From: Janthinobacterium sp. FW305-129
GTDB taxonomy: Bacteria > Pseudomonadota > Gammaproteobacteria > Burkholderiales > Burkholderiaceae_D
Assembly: GCF_020858115.1 (NCBI RefSeq)
Contig: NZ_JACYMM010000008.1
Coordinates: 34,906-98,905, forward strand
Length of the DNA: 64,000 nt
Direction of reading: 5' to 3'
The translations under genes were made by a program, and so were the position numbers. Below are positions 53,976 through 63,406 of this stretch, piece by piece (positions within the stretch are counted from its first letter, which is position 1; every line of letters begins with the position of its first letter). Below the pieces are notes generated by a model that was not told the DNA's origin, ran no database searches, and saw only the letters and a program-made list of their open reading frames with translations.

Positions 53976-54446
53976 ATGCTAAAACTTACACCCGTAGAGC
54001 GCAGCGCACTGCGCGCCGAAGCACACGCGCTGAAGCCTATCGTCATCATTGGCGAAGCGGGCTTGACACCTGCTGTCCTCAAAGAGATCGACCTTGGCCT
54101 GGATTCGCACGGCCTGATTAAAGTCCGCGTGTTCGGCGACGACCGCGAAGCCCGCGTCGGAATGTACGATACGATTTGCGGCAATCTCGGCGCCGCCCCG
54201 GTACAACATATTGGCAAACTGCTGGTAATCTACCGTCCGAAAAAAGAAGTGGTTAAGGAGAAGGTCAGCGCCGGCAAAGGCATGCGCGAAGTGACCATCG
54301 TCAAGGCCAGCGCCAGCGGCACCAAGCGCCCCAGCGTGACGAAAGTCATGATCAAGGGCAATGAGCGCGTTACCGAAGGCGGTTCCATCAAGCGTGCCAA
54401 GCCACGTCAGAAAAGCGCCAAGAAAAGCGCACTGGGCAGCAAGTAA
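53976..54446 (+). CDS. yhbY: YhbY family ribosome-assembly RNA-binding protein
   Basis: This 156-residue protein has an N-terminal CRM domain (residues ~1-95). LKPIVIIGEAGLTPAVLKEI contains the family GxxG-like element, with ELIKVR-type sequence as LDSHGLIKVRVFGDD. YhbY binds pre-50S particles. This one carries a ~60-residue lysine-rich C-terminal extension (KRAKPRQKSAKKSALGSK), longer than the E. coli protein of about 97 residues, as often seen in betaproteobacteria. Confidence 0.93.
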   Translation: MLKLTPVERSALRAEAHALKPIVIIGEAGLTPAVLKEIDLGLDSHGLIKVRVFGDDREARVGMYDTICGNLGAAPVQHIGKLLVIYRPKKEVVKEKVSAGKGMREVTIVKASASGTKRPSVTKVMIKGNERVTEGGSIKRAKPRQKSAKKSALGSK

Positions 54447-54490
54447 GCCTGTTCACCCGGCCACCGCAAGGCGGCCGGGCTTGAAACAAG

Positions 54491-54527
54491 AAGCGGAGCA
54501 CGGGATATCCCCTGCTCCGCTTTTTTT
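54491..54527 (+). terminator. Terminator of yhbY
   Basis: AAGCGGAGCA and TGCTCCGCTT form a 10-bp stem enclosing a further GGGAT/ATCCC stem, followed by seven T residues on the plus strand. Confidence 0.93.
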
Positions 54528-54553
54528 CATGCGATTACTTTACCTGCATCAAA

Positions 54554-55003
54554 TTACTGCTGTTTCCAGATCAATACGCCCGCCAGCAGGCTCTGCACGG
54601 CAAAGATCGCGGTCGACACGCCATGCAGCATGCCGAAGCGGCTGCGCATGGCCTCGTCCATGAGGCCGGAGGAACCCTGCGCTTGCGCCTTGAGTTCGGC
54701 CATCAGCGGCGAAATGCCGAAATGGCTGAGCAGCGCGCACACGAGCATGGACAGCACCAGCGCCCCCAGCAGGCGGCGGCGCTTGAGCTCCAGCGCGCCG
54801 GGCGCCCATTGCAGCAAGGCCAGCAGTATCAAGGCACAGGCGATGGACAGCCATGCCTCGGCGCGGAACATGCTGCCGGCGATATTGCCCGCCAGCACGC
54901 GGTCGCCCAGGGTGCCGAACAGGGTGGGCGCCACGATGAAGCCGATGGTCCACAGGCTGCCGGCCCACAGGGCGGCAACGAGGAAACGCAGGCGCGTCAG
55001 CAT
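54554..55003 (-). CDS. DUF4149 family membrane protein
   Basis: This 149-residue inner-membrane protein has about four helices. DUF4149 features are LWAGSLWTIGFIVAPTLFGT at the N-terminus, then GSMFRAEAWLSIACALILLA and the C-terminal RFGMLHGVSTAIFAVQSLLA. Its function is unknown. The ATG shares one base with the greA stop (TGATG), so it is translationally coupled to greA, a pairing typical of Burkholderiales. Confidence 0.88.
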   Translation of the reverse strand: MLTRLRFLVAALWAGSLWTIGFIVAPTLFGTLGDRVLAGNIAGSMFRAEAWLSIACALILLALLQWAPGALELKRRRLLGALVLSMLVCALLSHFGISPLMAELKAQAQGSSGLMDEAMRSRFGMLHGVSTAIFAVQSLLAGVLIWKQQ

Positions 55004-55479
55004 CAGATGTACAGCACTTCCAGGATTTCGTATTCGCGCGGGCCGGACGGCGCCTGCACTTCCACCACGTCGCCGGCGTACTTGCCGATCAGCGCGCGGG
55101 CGATCGGGGACGTCACGGAAACCTTGTTCATTTTCAAGTCGGCTTCATCGAGGCCGACGATCTGGTACGTGACTTTCTGGCCCGATTCCAGGTCTTCCAG
55201 GTTCACGGTCGAGGCAAACACCACGCGGCCTTCCGCGTCGAGCGCGGTCGGGTCGATGATCTGCGCTGCGCCCAGCTTGCCTTCGAGTTCGGCGATGCGG
55301 CCTTCGACGAAGGCCTGGCGTTCCTTGGCGGCATCGTACTCGGCGTTTTCCGACAAATCTCCGTGCGAACGCGCTTCGGCGATCGCATCGATGACGATGC
55401 GGCGTTCCTTGGTCTTCAAATGATGCAGCTCTTCCTTCAGGAGTTCTGCGCCGTATTTGGTCAATGGGACTGAGGTCAT
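55003..55479 (-). CDS. greA: Transcription elongation factor GreA
   Basis: This 158-residue factor rescues backtracked RNA polymerase by stimulating transcript cleavage. The N-terminal coiled coil holds the acidic tip in [20 protein letters not shown], and the C-terminal FKBP-like domain includes [20 protein letters not shown]. Length is exactly as in E. coli. It lies after carB on the same strand, with a possible terminator between them. Confidence 0.97.
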   Translation of the reverse strand: MTSVPLTKYGAELLKEELHHLKTKERRIVIDAIAEARSHGDLSENAEYDAAKERQAFVEGRIAELEGKLGAAQIIDPTALDAEGRVVFASTVNLEDLESGQKVTYQIVGLDEADLKMNKVSVTSPIARALIGKYAGDVVEVQAPSGPREYEILEVLYI

Positions 55480-55550
55480 GTTATCTCTACTATCTGCTAG
55501 TTATCGGCGCCGTTGCCGTGTTTTGTCACGCTGAACGGACTTACCAAGTG

Positions 55551-55595
55551 AAAACCACAGAGGCCGCGCGCTGCTCTGCACGGAACTCTGTGGTT
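55551..55595 (-). terminator. Hairpin between carB and greA, possible terminator
   Basis: AACCACAGAG (55553-55562) and CTCTGTGGTT (55586-55595) form a perfect 10-bp stem with a 23-base GC-rich loop. On the minus strand the right side reads GGTTTTC, a short T-run. It lies about 50 bases after the carB stop. Confidence 0.55.
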
Positions 55596-55647
55596 GATAA
55601 GCATGCAGTGTACCGCCTAACGGCGGTCACTGCAAATCACACGCGGA

Positions 55648-58600
55648 CTATGCTTGCTGCAGGGTCTTGTGCAGGCCTTGCAAATCGTAGACGCGCAACT
55701 CATCCAGATGGCGGATGCCTTCGACGGCCGCTTCCGCGCCCGCGATGGTCGTGTAGGTCGTCACGCGCGAGGCCAGGGCCGACGTGCGGATGGCCCGCGA
55801 ATCGACGATGGCGCTGCGCTTTTCTTCCACGGTGTTGATCACCAGCACGATTTCATGGTTCTTGATCATGTCGACGATGTGCGGACGGCCTTCGATCACC
55901 TTGTTCACTGGCGTGACGGCGATGCCGGCAGCAGCGATCACGGCGGCGGTGCCTTTGGTGGCAACCACGGTGAAACCGGACTCGACCAGGTCGCGCGCCA
56001 CTTGCACGGCGCGCGGCTTGTCCGACGCTTTCACGCTGATGAAGACCTTGCCCGATTTTGGCAGGTTTACGCCGGCGCCCAGTTGCGATTTCACAAACGC
56101 TTCGCCGAACGTCAGGCCCACGCCCATGACTTCGCCCGTCGATTTCATTTCAGGGCCCAGGATGGTGTCCACGCCCGGGAACTTGACGAACGGGAACACG
56201 GCTTCCTTGACGCTGAAATATGGCGGCACGACTTCCTGCGTGATGCCTTGCGACGCCAGCGACTGGCCGACCATGCAGCGCGCGGCAATCTTTGCCAGTT
56301 GCAGACCGGTGGCTTTCGAGACGAAAGGCACGGTGCGCGAGGCGCGTGGATTGACTTCCAGCACGAAGACGACGTCTTTCATTTCGCCATCGATCTCTTG
56401 TTTCTGGATAGCAAATTGCACGTTCATCAGGCCGACCACGTTCAAACCCTTGGCCATCAGCGCCGTCTGGCGTTTCAGTTCTTCAATGGTTTCCGCTGCC
56501 AGCGAGTATGGCGGCAAGGAGCAAGCCGAGTCGCCCGAGTGCACGCCTGCCTGTTCGATGTGTTCCATCACGCCGCCGATGAAGGTCGTTTCGCCGTCCG
56601 AGATGCAATCGACGTCGCACTCGATGGCGTCGTTCAGGAAGCGGTCCAGCAGCACGGGCGAATCGTGCGAGACCTTGACGGCTTCGCGCATGTAGCGCTC
56701 GAGGTCGCGTTGCTCGTGGACGATTTCCATGGCGCGGCCGCCCAGCACGTACGATGGACGCACGACCAGCGGGTAGCCGATTTCCTGCGCCAGCGCCAGA
56801 GCGTCGGCTTCCGTGCGCGCGGTGCGGTTAGGCGGCTGGCGCAGTTCCAGCTTGTGCAGCATTTGCTGGAAACGCTCGCGGTCTTCGGCCGCATCGATCA
56901 TGTCGGGCGAGGTGCCGATGATCGGCACGCCATTCGCTTCCAGATCCAGCGCCAGTTTTAATGGGGTCTGGCCGCCGTACTGCACGATCACGCCGACCGG
57001 TTTTTCGATGGCGACGATTTCCAGCACGTCTTCCAGCGTCAGCGACTCGAAGTACAGGCGGTCCGAGGTATCGTAGTCGGTCGAAACCGTTTCTGGATTG
57101 CAATTGACCATGATGGTCTCGTAGCCGTCTTCGCGCATGGCGAGGGCCGCGTGGACGCAGCAATAGTCAAACTCGATACCCTGGCCGATACGGTTCGGGC
57201 CACCGCCCAGCACCATGATCTTTTTCTTGTCGGTCGGATTCGATTCGCACTCTTCGTCGTACGTGGAATACATGTACGCCGTGTCGGTCGAGAATTCCGC
57301 CGCGCAGGTGTCGACGCGCTTGTAGACGGGACGGATGTTCAGCGCATGGCGCTGCTGGCGCACGGCCGTGTCGGTCGTTTGCAGCAGGAAGCCCAGGCGG
57401 CGGTCCGAGAAGCCCTTCTGTTTCAACTTGTACAGAGTGTTCTTGTCCAGGTTTTCCAGCTTCTGCGTGTCCAGCCACAGTTCCAGGTCGACGATTTCCT
57501 TGATCTGGATCAGGAACCATGGGTCGATCTTGGTCAGATTGTGCACTTCTTCCAGAGTAAAACCCTGGGCAAACGCATCGCCCACGTACCAGATGCGCTC
57601 AGGACCAGGCTCGCCCAGTTCTTCTTCGATCTTTTCGCGGTCCTTGGTCTTCTCGTTCATGCCGTCCACGCCCACTTCCAGGCCGCGCAAGGCTTTCTGG
57701 AACGATTCCTGGAAGGTACGGCCGATGGCCATCACTTCGCCGACGGATTTCATCTGCGTCGTCAGGTGGTGGTCGGCGGTCGGGAATTTCTCGAACGTGA
57801 AACGGGGAATCTTCGTGACGACGTAATCGATCGATGGCTCGAACGATGCCGGCGTGGCGCCGCCCGTGATTTCATTGCGCAGCTCGTCCAGCGTGAAACC
57901 GACGGCCAGCTTGGCGGCGATCTTTGCAATCGGGAAACCCGTCGCTTTCGATGCCAGCGCCGACGAACGCGACACGCGCGGGTTCATCTCGATGACGATC
58001 ATGCGGCCATCGACGGGGTTGATCGAGAATTGCACGTTCGAGCCACCGGTGTCGACGCCGATCTCGCGCAGCACTGCCAGACTGGCATTGCGCATGATCT
58101 GGTATTCCTTGTCCGTCAGGGTTTGCGCTGGCGCAACCGTGATGGAGTCGCCCGTGTGCACGCCCATCGGGTCCAGGTTTTCGATCGAGCAAATGATGAT
58201 GCAGTTGTCCGCCTTGTCGCGCACCACTTCCATCTCGTACTCTTTCCATCCCAGCAAGGATTCTTCGATCAGCAGCTCTTTCGTCGGCGATGCTTCCAGG
58301 CCGCGCTTGCAGATGGTTTCGAATTCTTCTTCGTTGTAGGCGATGCCGCCGCCGGAACCGCCCATGGTGAACGATGGACGGATGATGGTCGGGAAGCCCA
58401 GGGTGCGCTGCACGGCCCACGATTCTTCCATCGAGTGCGCCACGCCGGAGCGTGCCGATCCGAGGCCGATCTTGGTCATCGCATCCTTGAACTTGGAGCG
58501 GTCTTCGGCCTTGTCGATGGCTTCCGGCGACGCGCCGATCAGCTCGACGTTGTATTTTGCCAGCACGCCATTGTTGAACAGGTCCAGCGCGCAGTTCAGC

Positions 58601-58884
58601 GCCGTCTGCCCGCCCATCGTCGGCAGGATGGCGTCAGGACGCTCCTTGGCGATGATGCGTTCGACGACCGACCAGGTGATCGGTTCGATATAGGTCACAT
58701 CGGCCATTTCCGGATCTGTCATGATGGTCGCAGGATTGCTGTTGACCAGGATGACTTTGTAGCCCTCTTCGCGCAGGGCCTTGCACGCTTGCGCGCCGGA
58801 ATAATCGAATTCGCAGGCCTGGCCGATCACGATCGGGCCAGCGCCAATAATCAGAATACTTTTGATATCTAAACGTTTAGGCAT
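55648..58884 (-). CDS. carB: Carbamoyl-phosphate synthase large chain
   Basis: This 1078-residue subunit makes carbamoyl phosphate for arginine and pyrimidines. It has two homologous ATP-grasp halves: the first begins [20 protein letters not shown], the second [19 protein letters not shown]. The C-terminal MGS-like allosteric domain starts near [15 protein letters not shown]. Length fits the family. The ATG overlaps the carA stop by 8 bases, so the pair is translationally coupled. Confidence 0.98.
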   Translation of the reverse strand: MPKRLDIKSILIIGAGPIVIGQACEFDYSGAQACKALREEGYKVILVNSNPATIMTDPEMADVTYIEPITWSVVERIIAKERPDAILPTMGGQTALNCALDLFNNGVLAKYNVELIGASPEAIDKAEDRSKFKDAMTKIGLGSARSGVAHSMEESWAVQRTLGFPTIIRPSFTMGGSGGGIAYNEEEFETICKRGLEASPTKELLIEESLLGWKEYEMEVVRDKADNCIIICSIENLDPMGVHTGDSITVAPAQTLTDKEYQIMRNASLAVLREIGVDTGGSNVQFSINPVDGRMIVIEMNPRVSRSSALASKATGFPIAKIAAKLAVGFTLDELRNEITGGATPASFEPSIDYVVTKIPRFTFEKFPTADHHLTTQMKSVGEVMAIGRTFQESFQKALRGLEVGVDGMNEKTKDREKIEEELGEPGPERIWYVGDAFAQGFTLEEVHNLTKIDPWFLIQIKEIVDLELWLDTQKLENLDKNTLYKLKQKGFSDRRLGFLLQTTDTAVRQQRHALNIRPVYKRVDTCAAEFSTDTAYMYSTYDEECESNPTDKKKIMVLGGGPNRIGQGIEFDYCCVHAALAMREDGYETIMVNCNPETVSTDYDTSDRLYFESLTLEDVLEIVAIEKPVGVIVQYGGQTPLKLALDLEANGVPIIGTSPDMIDAAEDRERFQQMLHKLELRQPPNRTARTEADALALAQEIGYPLVVRPSYVLGGRAMEIVHEQRDLERYMREAVKVSHDSPVLLDRFLNDAIECDVDCISDGETTFIGGVMEHIEQAGVHSGDSACSLPPYSLAAETIEELKRQTALMAKGLNVVGLMNVQFAIQKQEIDGEMKDVVFVLEVNPRASRTVPFVSKATGLQLAKIAARCMVGQSLASQGITQEVVPPYFSVKEAVFPFVKFPGVDTILGPEMKSTGEVMGVGLTFGEAFVKSQLGAGVNLPKSGKVFISVKASDKPRAVQVARDLVESGFTVVATKGTAAVIAAAGIAVTPVNKVIEGRPHIVDMIKNHEIVLVINTVEEKRSAIVDSRAIRTSALASRVTTYTTIAGAEAAVEGIRHLDELRVYDLQGLHKTLQQA

Positions 58885-60061
58885 TTTTCTTTTTCTCCTC
58901 CGCAGCCATCAAGTTGATGAAGCGGTCAAACAGGTAAGCAACATCCATCGGGCCCGGCGACGCTTCAGGGTGGCCCTGGAAGCAGAAGGCCGGCTTGTCC
59001 GTGCGGGCAAAGCCCTGCAGGGAGCCGTCGAACAGCGATTCATGGGTCACGCGGCAATTCGCGGGCAACGTTGCCGCGTCGACTGCGAAACCGTGGTTTT
59101 GCGAGGTAATCAAGACCTGTTTCGTTTGCAGGTCTTGCACCGGGTGGTTGGCGCCGTGGTGGCCGAACTTCATCTTCAAGGTTTTCGCGCCGGAAGCGAG
59201 CGCCATGATCTGGTGGCCGAGGCAGATGCCGAAGGTCGGGATGCCCTTCTCGATCAGCTCCTTGGTCGCCGCGATGGCGTAGTCGCACGGCTCCGGGTCG
59301 CCGGGGCCGTTCGACAGGAAGATGCCGTCCGGATTCAAAGCCAGGGCGTCGGCCGCCGTCGCTTGCGCTGGCAGCACGGTGACTTTGCAGCCGCGCGCCG
59401 TCAGCATGCGCAGGATATTGCGCTTGACGCCGTAGTCGAAGGCGACCACGTGGTATTTCGCGTCGGCGTCGGCCAACTGGCCATAGCCTTCGCCCAAGGT
59501 CCATTCCGTTTCGCGGTACTCGTAGGCGGCCTTGCTCGATACGACCTTGGCCAGGTCCATGCCGGCCAGGCCGGGGAAGGAGCGTGCCAGTTCCAGCGCT
59601 TGCGCGGCGGACGGTTCGTTGCCTTGCGTGCCGACGAGGATGGCGCCGCCCTGTGCACCTTTTTCACGCAGGATGCGCGTGAGCTTGCGTGTATCGATGC
59701 CAGCGATGGCGACGATATTTTCAGCTTTCAGGTAATCGGACAGGGAGAGCGTGGAACGGAAACTGGATGCCAGCAATGGCAGATCGCGGATGATGAGGCC
59801 GGCGGCGTGAACCTTGGAAGATTCGACGTCTTCCGGATTGACGCCCGTATTGCCGATATGCGGATAGGTCAGGGTGACCATCTGGCGGCAATAGCTTGGG
59901 TCGGTAAGGATTTCCTGATACCCGGTCATCGAGGTGTTGAAAACAACCTCGCCCGTGGTATGACCGGCGGCACCGATCGAAAAACCTTTAAAGATCGTTC
60001 CATCAGCAAGCGCTAATATGGCTGGAACGGCAGGGCCAGAAAAAAATGGCGGCAAGGGCAA
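58877..60061 (-). CDS. carA: Carbamoyl-phosphate synthase small chain
   Basis: This 394-residue glutaminase subunit supplies ammonia to CarB. The N-terminal domain has [17 protein letters not shown]. The class I amidotransferase domain has [16 protein letters not shown], the catalytic cysteine in [16 protein letters not shown] and the His/Glu pair in [12 protein letters not shown]. It is the first gene of carAB. The ~290-base region upstream has no gene, and I saw no clear attenuator or PyrR/arginine operator. Confidence 0.98.
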   Translation of the reverse strand: MPLPPFFSGPAVPAILALADGTIFKGFSIGAAGHTTGEVVFNTSMTGYQEILTDPSYCRQMVTLTYPHIGNTGVNPEDVESSKVHAAGLIIRDLPLLASSFRSTLSLSDYLKAENIVAIAGIDTRKLTRILREKGAQGGAILVGTQGNEPSAAQALELARSFPGLAGMDLAKVVSSKAAYEYRETEWTLGEGYGQLADADAKYHVVAFDYGVKRNILRMLTARGCKVTVLPAQATAADALALNPDGIFLSNGPGDPEPCDYAIAATKELIEKGIPTFGICLGHQIMALASGAKTLKMKFGHHGANHPVQDLQTKQVLITSQNHGFAVDAATLPANCRVTHESLFDGSLQGFARTDKPAFCFQGHPEASPGPMDVAYLFDRFINLMAAEEKKKNA

Positions 60062-60296
60062 CTCCTGATAAAGTTACCGTAGCTGCGCCACGTCAGACCG
60101 ACCGCCTAGTTACCCGAGCCAGATGCACTCAGGGTGTTTCAACGGTCATTTTGAATGAGGGGATGGGTAGTCGCTACGGTATATGTGTGATTGGCTAAAC
60201 CTTTGAATTATAACCAAAAGGAAGCTTTTCCACAAGGAAGAAAATTCAGAAAGCCCGGCATTTTTTTGCGCAGCAACATAAATCCTGCGCCCCATG

Positions 60297-60328
60297 AAAA
60301 AAGCCGCCCGGCTTGCGCGGAGCGGCTT
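60297..60328 (-). terminator. Terminator after the HbpS-like gene
   Basis: AAGCCGC (60301-60307) and GCGGCTT (60322-60328) form a 7-bp stem with further internal pairing. On the minus strand six T residues follow (60302-60297). It lies about 22 bases past the stop. Confidence 0.85.
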
Positions 60329-60350
60329 GTTCTGCAACTACGGATAGTAC

Positions 60351-60758
60351 TTAGGCCGTCAGGGCCGCAATGCCCGCTTTGGCAATTTGCGCATCTTCCG
60401 CCGACTTGACGCCCGAGACGCCGACGGCGCCCACGTAGTGGCCGTCGAACACGATGGGCACGCCGCCTTCGAGCAAGCCGTCGATTTCCGGCGCGCTCAG
60501 GAACGACACGCGGCCGCCGTTGATCATCTCTTCATAGATGCGCGATTCGCGGCGGCCCAGCGCGGCCGTCTTGGCTTTCGATGGGGCAATGTGCGACGAG
60601 ATCGGCGCCACGCCGTCCATGCGCTGCAGCCACAGCAGGTGGCCGCCGTCGTCGACGATGGCGATCGTGACCGCCCAGTTATTCTTGACCGCTTCCGCTT
60701 CGGCGGCGGCAGCGATTTTCTTTACGTCGTCCAGGGTCAAAATCGGTTTCGATTGCAT
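60351..60758 (-). CDS. GlcG/HbpS family heme-binding-type protein
   Basis: This 135-residue protein shows family segments LTLDDVKKIAAAAEAEAVKN, then TIAIVDDGGHLLWLQRMDGV, KAKTAALGRRES and the C-terminal VPIVFDGHYVGAVGVSGVKS. HbpS of Streptomyces binds heme and GlcG lies in glycolate operons. The function of stand-alone cytoplasmic members is unclear. It has no signal peptide and its own terminator, and it follows the patatin-like gene on the same strand. Confidence 0.88.
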   Translation of the reverse strand: MQSKPILTLDDVKKIAAAAEAEAVKNNWAVTIAIVDDGGHLLWLQRMDGVAPISSHIAPSKAKTAALGRRESRIYEEMINGGRVSFLSAPEIDGLLEGGVPIVFDGHYVGAVGVSGVKSAEDAQIAKAGIAALTA

Positions 60759-60817
60759 GGTGCATCCTTATTATGTTGAATCAAAATTGTATACGAAATG
60801 CGCAGCGGCGCCAGCGC

Positions 60818-61729
60818 CTACTGCTCGCGCTTGGCTTTCAGCTTTTGCTTGAGCTGCGCCATGACGGCAAACGTCGCCTGCTCGCCCGCCAGGATGGCCT
60901 GGTTGCGGCTGTTGAAATCGTTGCCCTTCATGGTGCCCAGGCTGGGCTGGATCACCACGTCCGCATCCTTCAGTTCGAACTGGTTGATGCGCTGGCCCAT
61001 GATGGCGAAGGTTTGCATGATGACTTCCATCGAGCTGATGGCCTTCTGGGTATCCGTTTGCGACGAGATATTCACGGCGATGATGAAGTCGGCACCCATG
61101 TCGCGCGCAAAACGCACGGGCACGGGAGCGACGAGGCCGCCATCGACATAGGTGTGGCCGGCAATGGTCACGGGCTGAAACACGCCGGGCACGGCCGACG
61201 AGGCGCGCACGGCCATGCCGGTGTTGCCACGCTGGAACAGGATCGGCTGGCCATTCTTCAAATCGGTCGCCACCACGCCAAATGGAATCTTCAGCTTTTC
61301 CAGCGGCACGCCGCCGACCGCCTTGTTGACATAGCTTTGCAGCGCCTCGCCTTTCAGTACGCCGGACGACTTGCCGAACAGGGGCAAGGCCCAGTCCGAA
61401 ATGGCCGCTTCGTCCATATCGAAGGCCATCTTTTGCAGGGCGAAGCCGGAATTGCCCGCCGCATACATGGCGCCCACCACGCTGCCGGCGCTGGTGCCCG
61501 TAACGATGTCGGCGTTGATGCCCTGCGATTCGAGCGCCTTGATCACGCCGATGTGCGCAAAACCGCGCGCCGCGCCGCCACCGAGCGCCAGGCCGATCTT
61601 GATCTTGCGCGGCGTGACGACGATGGGTTCGGGGGGCGTCAATACTTGGACGGGTTTCGGGGCGGTGGTATCGCAGCCGGCCAGCGCAAAGGCGGCCAGG
61701 GCAAGCAGAGTCAGGCGTTTAGGGAACAT
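60818..61729 (-). CDS. Patatin-like phospholipase family lipoprotein, RssA-like
   Basis: This 303-residue protein has a lipoprotein signal (LLALAAFALAGC) and a patatin domain with oxyanion glycines LALGGGAARGFAHIGV, the nucleophile elbow GTSAGSVVGAMYAAG, and the catalytic aspartate in YVDGGLVAPVP. A Ser-Asp dyad lipid acyl hydrolase is expected. The start at MFPKRLTLL follows from the signal peptide. Longer in-frame extensions lack support. Anchoring in the envelope suggests action on membrane lipids. Confidence 0.9.
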   Translation of the reverse strand: MFPKRLTLLALAAFALAGCDTTAPKPVQVLTPPEPIVVTPRKIKIGLALGGGAARGFAHIGVIKALESQGINADIVTGTSAGSVVGAMYAAGNSGFALQKMAFDMDEAAISDWALPLFGKSSGVLKGEALQSYVNKAVGGVPLEKLKIPFGVVATDLKNGQPILFQRGNTGMAVRASSAVPGVFQPVTIAGHTYVDGGLVAPVPVRFARDMGADFIIAVNISSQTDTQKAISSMEVIMQTFAIMGQRINQFELKDADVVIQPSLGTMKGNDFNSRNQAILAGEQATFAVMAQLKQKLKAKREQ

Positions 61730-61908
61730 AGTGGCAGAAGAGAACCGCGCGCGGCAGTGGCAACAAAGGAGAGCCGATTGTAGCGCAAGCGGGGCCGGCC
61801 GCACTGAAGGCGGTCTTAAATGTTTATAAATGACAAGATTGCGAATCGTGCGCGCCACGCCGGCTGCTAGACTGGCGGCTGGTTTCCCACCTCCCCACCT
61901 GCCGGCTT

Positions 61909-62355
61909 ATGAAAACAGACCTGTTCCGCTTCATCGCGCACCCATGCTTGCTCGTTGCCACCCTGCTCGGTGCAGCCTGCGCCAACGCCACCCCCGCTGC
62001 GGCGCAGCGCCCAGATAGCATCGCGGAAAGGATGGCGGGCTTTACCTGCACGGGTAACATACAGATTCCCCCTGATCAGGAGGAGCACACGATTGAGCTC
62101 AGCTTCGACGTCCCCGACCGGCACGGCGCGCAAGGCACCCACATCATTGACGGGCGCGGCAAAGCGAGTAATTTCTACGATTGCCGGCAAAGCGGCGACA
62201 GCTTGTCTTGCACGTATGACGCGGGACCAAGCAGCGGCCCGCTGACCATGCGCTTTACCGGCAACTTGACGCAAGTAAAGGGCGAATTCAATTCCCCGTT
62301 TGAAAACAGCATCGCCTTGCAATTTTCCGCACGCTGCAAAAAATCGGAGCAATAG
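61909..62355 (+). CDS. Hypothetical exported protein
   Basis: This 148-residue protein has a signal peptide (LFRFIAHPCLLVATLLGAAC) that may be cleaved after ANA. The mature part has four cysteines likely to form disulfides (FTCTGNIQ, FYDCRQSG, LSCTYDAG, ARCKKSEQ) and a beta-rich pattern. No family is recognised. It is separated by about 90 bases from the next plus-strand gene. Confidence 0.68.
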   Translation: MKTDLFRFIAHPCLLVATLLGAACANATPAAAQRPDSIAERMAGFTCTGNIQIPPDQEEHTIELSFDVPDRHGAQGTHIIDGRGKASNFYDCRQSGDSLSCTYDAGPSSGPLTMRFTGNLTQVKGEFNSPFENSIALQFSARCKKSEQ

Positions 62356-62445
62356 CAGCGTCCGCTCTATTGCCCCCCTGCCCCTGGGATAGCGTGTTCG
62401 CATACCGAAGCGCCCCACCTCTTCTCACTCGCCGAATCGCTCAAC

Positions 62446-63108
62446 ATGTCCGACGAATATCAATTTTCCGACAGCCGCGCCCTGAACGCCCCATTTACGC
62501 AACAGTTATCGAGGCAGCCGCCCGACGGCGCCCTCGCCTGGCTGAGCGCCATCCTCGCCACGCAAGCGCCCATGCTGCGCTCGTCGAATGCCATCTTGCT
62601 GGCCTACACGGGCAATCCAGCCGCCCTGACTTGGATCGACGCCAATGTCGGCTCGCCCGTGGCAGGACAATGGGGCGTGGCGGCGGCCCTGCTGGACACG
62701 CCCTGGCCGCAAATCGTTGATTGGCTGCAACGGGGCGGCGCACACCGGCTGATGGCGCTCGATACCCTGCTCGCGTACCGCAAGCCAGCCGTCAACATGT
62801 CGCCGCTGGAACAGATCGCCGCCCCCGTGCTGCCGCAGGCGCCCGCGCGCGCCGAACTCGACGCGGCGCTGGCCGCCTGTCTGGCGGCATCTCCCACGCC
62901 GCGCATCCAGGCGGCCATCGACTCGATCAACAAGCACGTGGACGAGATCCTGCGCGGCGGCCCCCGCGGCGTGGCCGTGGCCGACTTGCCGCGCCTGTAT
63001 CTGGACCCGGCACCATTCAAGGATGCGCCCTCCATCCTGGAGCAGCACGAGTCTGTGGTGGGCGGCATGCGGCAAAATCTGCAGAACCTGCTCAAAGGCA
63101 TATTGTGA
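62446..63108 (+). CDS. Hypothetical protein coupled to a barstar-like gene
   Basis: This 220-residue soluble protein has no signal and is mainly helical (DGALAWLSAILATQAPMLRS, LIAYRKPAV-type helix in LLAYRKPAVNMSPLEQIAAP). It has no motif I can assign. Its stop overlaps the GTG of the barstar-like gene (GTGA), so the two are translationally coupled and probably work together. It does not resemble barnase-type RNases. An immunity or adaptor role is possible but unproven. Confidence 0.7.
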   Translation: MSDEYQFSDSRALNAPFTQQLSRQPPDGALAWLSAILATQAPMLRSSNAILLAYTGNPAALTWIDANVGSPVAGQWGVAAALLDTPWPQIVDWLQRGGAHRLMALDTLLAYRKPAVNMSPLEQIAAPVLPQAPARAELDAALAACLAASPTPRIQAAIDSINKHVDEILRGGPRGVAVADLPRLYLDPAPFKDAPSILEQHESVVGGMRQNLQNLLKGIL

Positions 63109-63392
63109 ATCGACCTGCCCTGGTGACGATCGACTTGAGCGAGATCAACACCACGCGCCAGCTGCACGCGGCGCTGGCGGCCGCGCTGGATTTCCCTTCC
63201 TTCTACGGCATGAACTGGGATGCCTTCTGGGATGCCATCACGGGCCTGGTGGACATGCCGCAACAGCTGGAGCTGCGCGGCTGGCCAGCCTTCGCCGCAC
63301 GCCTGCCCCACGATGCGGCCACTTTGCAGCGCATCCTGGCGCGCATGGCGCAGGACATGCCGGCCCAGGCGGCGCAGGTGCGCCATGCCTGA
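63105..63392 (+). CDS. Barstar-family inhibitor (putative immunity protein)
   Basis: This 95-residue protein matches the barstar fold: LVTIDLSEINTTRQLHAALA, the family core DFPSFYGMNWDAFWDAITGL, then MPQQLELRGWPAFAARLP. Barstars bind and block barnase-like RNases, and members serve as immunity proteins for contact-dependent or type VI toxins. No cognate RNase toxin is visible within the window. The GTG start is fixed by its overlap with the preceding stop. Confidence 0.85.
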   Translation: MNRPALVTIDLSEINTTRQLHAALAAALDFPSFYGMNWDAFWDAITGLVDMPQQLELRGWPAFAARLPHDAATLQRILARMAQDMPAQAAQVRHA

Positions 63393-63406
63393 GCTTTCGC
63401 CGTCTA

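Noticed and set aside
57151..58872. Open plus-strand frame antisense to carB
   Set aside because: carB is unambiguous and the frame reads as a low-complexity shadow.
60062..60296. Attenuator or riboswitch upstream of carA
   Set aside because: I looked for a terminator hairpin plus T-run or a leader peptide and found none on the minus strand close to the gene.
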